This document shows, in pieces, positions 4,987 through 7,258 of a stretch of 7,258 nt of DNA. Source of the DNA: a bacterium UBP9_UBA1432. GTDB taxonomy: Bacteria > Vulcanimicrobiota > Xenobia > Xenobiales > Xenobiaceae. Both the position numbers and the translations under genes were made by a program. The notes under the pieces were generated by a model. The model was not told where the DNA came from. It searched no databases and worked only from the letters and a program-made list of their open reading frames with translations. The DNA is taken from assembly GCA_002329445.1 (NCBI GenBank), contig DCTU01000071.1, forward strand, positions 1 through 7,258. The letters run 5' to 3'. Position 1 is the stretch's first letter. The number at the start of each line of letters is the position of its first letter.

Positions 4987-5017
4987 TGAGGGCCGCCCCC
5001 TTGCGGGACGGCCCTCA
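4987..5017 (-). terminator. GC-rich hairpin after the lipoprotein gene
   Basis: Bases 4987-4995 pair perfectly with 5009-5017 (9 bp), and CCC (4998-5000) pairs with GGG (5005-5007) around TTGC. It begins 21 nt after the minus-strand stop of the lipoprotein. On that strand the tail is only CGCATTT, so it is a weak intrinsic terminator or a Rho-assisted or RNA 3'-end-protecting stem. Confidence 0.5.
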
Positions 5018-5037
5018 GGTCTTGGGGTTCCGGGCCT

Positions 5038-6444
5038 CTACGGTTCGAAGGGACCGGTGTAGCGGACGATGGAACCGTTGGCCTGGTTCATGTCGAAACC
5101 CCGACTGAGATAGATCAGGAGGTTGACGGGTTCGGTGGGCACGTTCCAGGTTCCGACCGAAAGCACCTGGAATCCCCGCGAGAGACCGGTGGAGAGCTGC
5201 TTGTCGGCCAGGATGGGGAACGGCGGGAACTGTGCCGTCTTGAAGCGGATCCGGTTCGCCGTTCCGGCCGCGACGACCGACTGGACGAAGGCGACATCCA
5301 GGTAGGGCTCGTTGCCGTCGGTCTTCTGGTAGATCATGCCCAGGCCGACCGGATCGGTCAGGTCGCCCTTGACCAGGTTCACGGTGCGGTTGCTCCAGTT
5401 GAGGTCCTCGGGACCCGGGTAGTAGCGGAGGTTGCCGTTCCCAGGGCCGGCCGGCAGCGGGCCACCGACCACCGAGAGGGCGAAGCCGTCGAGGATCACC
5501 AGGGATTCGCCGGCAGCCCAGCGGACTTCGAAAGGACGCAGCATCACGGGGTCCCCCACGGCGGCCGTCAGGATCCGGGCGCTGGCCAGGGGAATCGGGT
5601 AGGTGCCGTTCTCAGGTTCGATGTCCGTGACCACCACGCTGCTGGCCCCGTTCTGGGCCACGGCGACCTTGCCTGCCAGGGCATCGAGACCGGCGGGGAA
5701 GTCCAGTCCGACCAGATAGTCGATCACCACCGGGGGATCCTGCGAGATGTCGGCGCGCCGGACCCGCCCCTGGGGAGTCCCGGTGTACTCGGTCCAGAAG
5801 ATGTACTTGCCGCCGTCGTGGCAGACGGCCATTGGGTTGACGGGGGGGCTGGGAGCGTACTGGCCCAGGTCCAGGGCGGTGGCCTCCGGGCGGTCAGGGT
5901 CGGGCTTGATCATCAGGACGCGCCCCTGGTTCGTGCCGAAGTTGTCGGTGACGAGGAAGTAGTCGCCGTCGATCGGCTTTCCGGGTTGATTGACCTCGGC
6001 CAGGGTCATCCAGACCGGGTTGCTCATGGTCAGGGCGCGGGCCTGGACCTCGCCCCGGGCGTTGATCTCTTCGATCGCGATTTCCTGGGGTGAGTCCGGG
6101 TCGCTCTGCGACTCGTTGTTCTGGGTATCATAGGCGGTGCGGAAGAGTCGCCCCTGGTTGCTGCCCAGTTGGTAGCCCTGCAGATAGTAGAGGCTCAGGT
6201 TCTTGGCCCAGAAGGCCATCCGCGTGGGGTTGTTCAAGCTGGTGACCACGTTGGCGAGGCCAGCCGGCAGGGGGGAGACGGAAGGGCTGGGTTTGGGGGA
6301 GATGGAGGGGCCCGGCCCTGGGGTGCCCGTCGCGAAGGGTTGGATGAGTCCGGCGCCGGAGTCGGCGTTTCCTGTGCAACCTGCCACGGCCAGGACCGCT
6401 AGGGTCACCAGCAGCAGGGCGGTCAGCCCGAAGGTTCGCCTCAA
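5038..6444 (-). CDS. Lipoprotein with seven internal repeats, probable beta-propeller
   Basis: 468 residues from TTG 6444; unnamed family. MRRTFGLTALLLVTLAVLAVAGC is a lipoprotein signal with lipobox VAGC, so Cys23 should be lipidated and the protein anchored in a membrane facing outward. A Pro/Ser/Gly linker (40-62) follows. Then come seven units that each open with a residue-Pro pair and close with a strand near a QGR/NG turn: 72-103 (NPTRM...NQGRLFRT), 142-179 (NPVWM...NQGRVLMI), 203-233 (NPMAV...PQGRVRRA), 249-275, 298-344, 364-403 and 438-468 (EPVNL...NGSIVRY). This pattern resembles NHL or YWTD-type propellers, which bind proteins or sugars; the ligand is unknown. The open frame extends upstream to 6600, but those residues are Pro/Arg-rich, and the AAGGAGG upstream together with the signal peptide fix the TTG. 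No catalytic motif is seen. It may share a transcript with fusA. Confidence 0.85.
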   Translation of the reverse strand: MRRTFGLTALLLVTLAVLAVAGCTGNADSGAGLIQPFATGTPGPGPSISPKPSPSVSPLPAGLANVVTSLNNPTRMAFWAKNLSLYYLQGYQLGSNQGRLFRTAYDTQNNESQSDPDSPQEIAIEEINARGEVQARALTMSNPVWMTLAEVNQPGKPIDGDYFLVTDNFGTNQGRVLMIKPDPDRPEATALDLGQYAPSPPVNPMAVCHDGGKYIFWTEYTGTPQGRVRRADISQDPPVVIDYLVGLDFPAGLDALAGKVAVAQNGASSVVVTDIEPENGTYPIPLASARILTAAVGDPVMLRPFEVRWAAGESLVILDGFALSVVGGPLPAGPGNGNLRYYPGPEDLNWSNRTVNLVKGDLTDPVGLGMIYQKTDGNEPYLDVAFVQSVVAAGTANRIRFKTAQFPPFPILADKQLSTGLSRGFQVLSVGTWNVPTEPVNLLIYLSRGFDMNQANGSIVRYTGPFEP

Positions 6445-6450
6445 CTTGTG

Positions 6451-6457
6451 CCTCCTT
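6451..6457 (-). promoter_or_regulatory. Shine-Dalgarno sequence fixing the TTG start of the lipoprotein
   Basis: On the minus strand AAGGAGG (complement of 6451-6457) is 6 nt before TTG 6444-6442. It is the strongest ribosome-binding site in the window, and the codon it selects begins a textbook lipoprotein signal peptide. This outweighs upstream start codons in the same frame. Confidence 0.8.
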
Positions 6458-6459
6458 TT

Positions 6460-6567
6460 GGGCTCCCGACGCGGGGTCGGGTCCCGTTGGATGGCCGGAG
6501 CGAGCCGGCCCGAGAGTGCAGGTTGGCCGCCCGGACCCGCGGCGGCAGCCGAGGGTCCGGGGCGGCC
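6460..6567 (-). other. Three consecutive hairpins between fusA and the lipoprotein gene
   Basis: In transcript order: (1) 6567-6525, a 14-bp stem with one bulged base (GGCCGCC and CGGACCC arms) capped by an inner 4-bp stem CGGC/GCCG, 18 bp in all; (2) 6510-6493, GGCCGG/CCGGCC with a 6-nt loop; (3) 6481-6465, CCCGAC/GTCGGG with loop CCCGC, extendable by GGG/CCC, ending 2 nt before the A-rich Shine-Dalgarno region. None is followed by a T-run. The first begins 42 nt past the fusA stop and could be a Rho-type or processing stem; the third could influence translation of the lipoprotein. Confidence 0.5.
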
Positions 6568-6609
6568 CTTCGTGGAGGTTCCGGTCAGGGATGCCACCAC
6601 ACCGGAAGG

Positions 6610-7258
6610 TCAGTTGGCAGCGGCCGCACGGGAGTCCGCAATGACCTGCTCGCTGACCTGGGGCGGAGCCTCTTCGTAGTGGGAGAACTTCAACGAGAAT
6701 TGACCGCGACCCTGGGTGATCGAGCGCAGGTCGATCGCGTAGCGCAGCATTTCGGCCTGGGGGACCTGCGCCTTGATTCGCTGCAGGTTGCGGCCCGTGG
6801 GCTCCATTCCCAGGATGCGGCCGCGCTTGGAGTTCAGATCCCCGATGACGTCGCCCATGAAGGACTCGGGCACCAGGACCTCCACGTCGAAGATCGGCTC
6901 GAGCAGGACAGGGCCGGCCTTGACCGCCCCTTCCTTGAAGGCCATGCTTCCGGCGATCTGGAAGGCCATGTCCGACGAGTCGACGTCATGCATCTTGCCG
7001 TCATACAGGCGCATCTTGACGTCCACCACCTGGTAGCCCGCCAGGATGCCCTCCTCCATGGCCTTGCGCGCGCCCTTTTCAACGGCGGGGATGAAGTTCT
7101 TCGAAACGACGCCGCCGACGATGCCGTCTTCGAAGACGAAGCCCTCGCCCCGAGGCAGCCCGCTCAGCTCCACGTGGACCTCGGCGAACTGGCCCCGGCC
7201 GCCCGACTGCTTCTTGTGGCGGCCGTGCGCCTGCACCTTCTTGCGGATGGTCTCGCGG
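6610..7258 (-). CDS. fusA: Elongation factor G (or EF-G paralogue), C-terminal 215 residues (5' part outside window)
   Basis: The visible part covers most of domain IV and all of domain V of this ribosomal translocase, a GTPase that moves tRNA-mRNA by one codon. It enters at RETIRKKVQAHGRHKKQSGGRGQF, the conserved domain IV start. It continues with IVGGVVSKNFIPAVEKGARK, DGKMHDVDSSDMAFQIAGS (with the domain IV tip histidine) and, in domain V, VPESFMGDVIGDLNSKRGRI and SITQGRGQFSLKFSHYEE. The C-terminus is ADSRAAAAN and a TGA stop. The GTPase domain is off the window, so a factor acting in translocation cannot be told from a paralogue. The wording LPRGEGFVFED and the RHKKQ start resemble the EF-G2 group, a weak hint from memory. 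No frameshift or deletion is visible. Confidence 0.93.
   Translation of the reverse strand, partial: RETIRKKVQAHGRHKKQSGGRGQFAEVHVELSGLPRGEGFVFEDGIVGGVVSKNFIPAVEKGARKAMEEGILAGYQVVDVKMRLYDGKMHDVDSSDMAFQIAGSMAFKEGAVKAGPVLLEPIFDVEVLVPESFMGDVIGDLNSKRGRILGMEPTGRNLQRIKAQVPQAEMLRYAIDLRSITQGRGQFSLKFSHYEEAPPQVSEQVIADSRAAAAN

Noticed and set aside
6445..6600. Upstream extension of the lipoprotein reading frame to 6600
   Set aside because: The added 52 residues are Pro/Arg-rich and would bury the signal peptide. The strong AAGGAGG precedes TTG 6444 and the region is full of hairpins.

Overview
This is a GC-rich bacterial chromosomal segment (about two-thirds G+C by eye, with third codon positions strongly G/C). 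It carries two blocks of genes pointing at each other. The lipoprotein with an N-terminal lipobox and the SecG subunit fit a bacterium, probably one with two membranes. No gene here is diagnostic of a phylum, so I leave the lineage open. Most genes are housekeeping. The less ordinary content is in the gaps between genes, which hold many long GC-rich hairpins, and in three proteins of unknown function.

Plus-strand block (1-4131): the 3' end of gap (GAPDH), then pgk, tpiA and secG, all in one direction. This is lower glycolysis followed by the small SecYEG subunit, a common bacterial order. Gap and pgk are separated by a 12-bp hairpin with a GCAA tetraloop. tpiA begins at GTG 34 nt after pgk. 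A terminator-like hairpin with a T-rich tail follows secG. Then come about 310 nt with no credible gene but with several strong inverted repeats. Next is a gene for a helix-turn-helix plus coiled-coil protein (3006-3629), a tandem hairpin/terminator, and a single-domain rhodanese (3763-4131).

Minus-strand block (7258-4171, read right to left): the 3' part of an elongation factor G gene, a 165-nt spacer with three consecutive hairpins, a lipoprotein with seven internal repeats (probable beta-propeller) starting at TTG, a terminator-like hairpin, an extended -10 promoter, a 5' leader with mutually exclusive hairpins, and a membrane-anchored protein with a TPR-like C-terminal part.

How the parts relate: gap, pgk and tpiA encode consecutive or linked steps of triose metabolism and are likely expressed together, with secG behind them. 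The DNA-binding coiled-coil protein and the rhodanese each seem to be separate units set apart by hairpins. On the other strand fusA and the lipoprotein may share a transcript, while the TPR-like gene has its own promoter. I found no mobile element, CRISPR array, tRNA or rRNA. The best candidates for something undescribed are the structured leader at 4882-4941 and the hairpin-dense region at 2693-3005.
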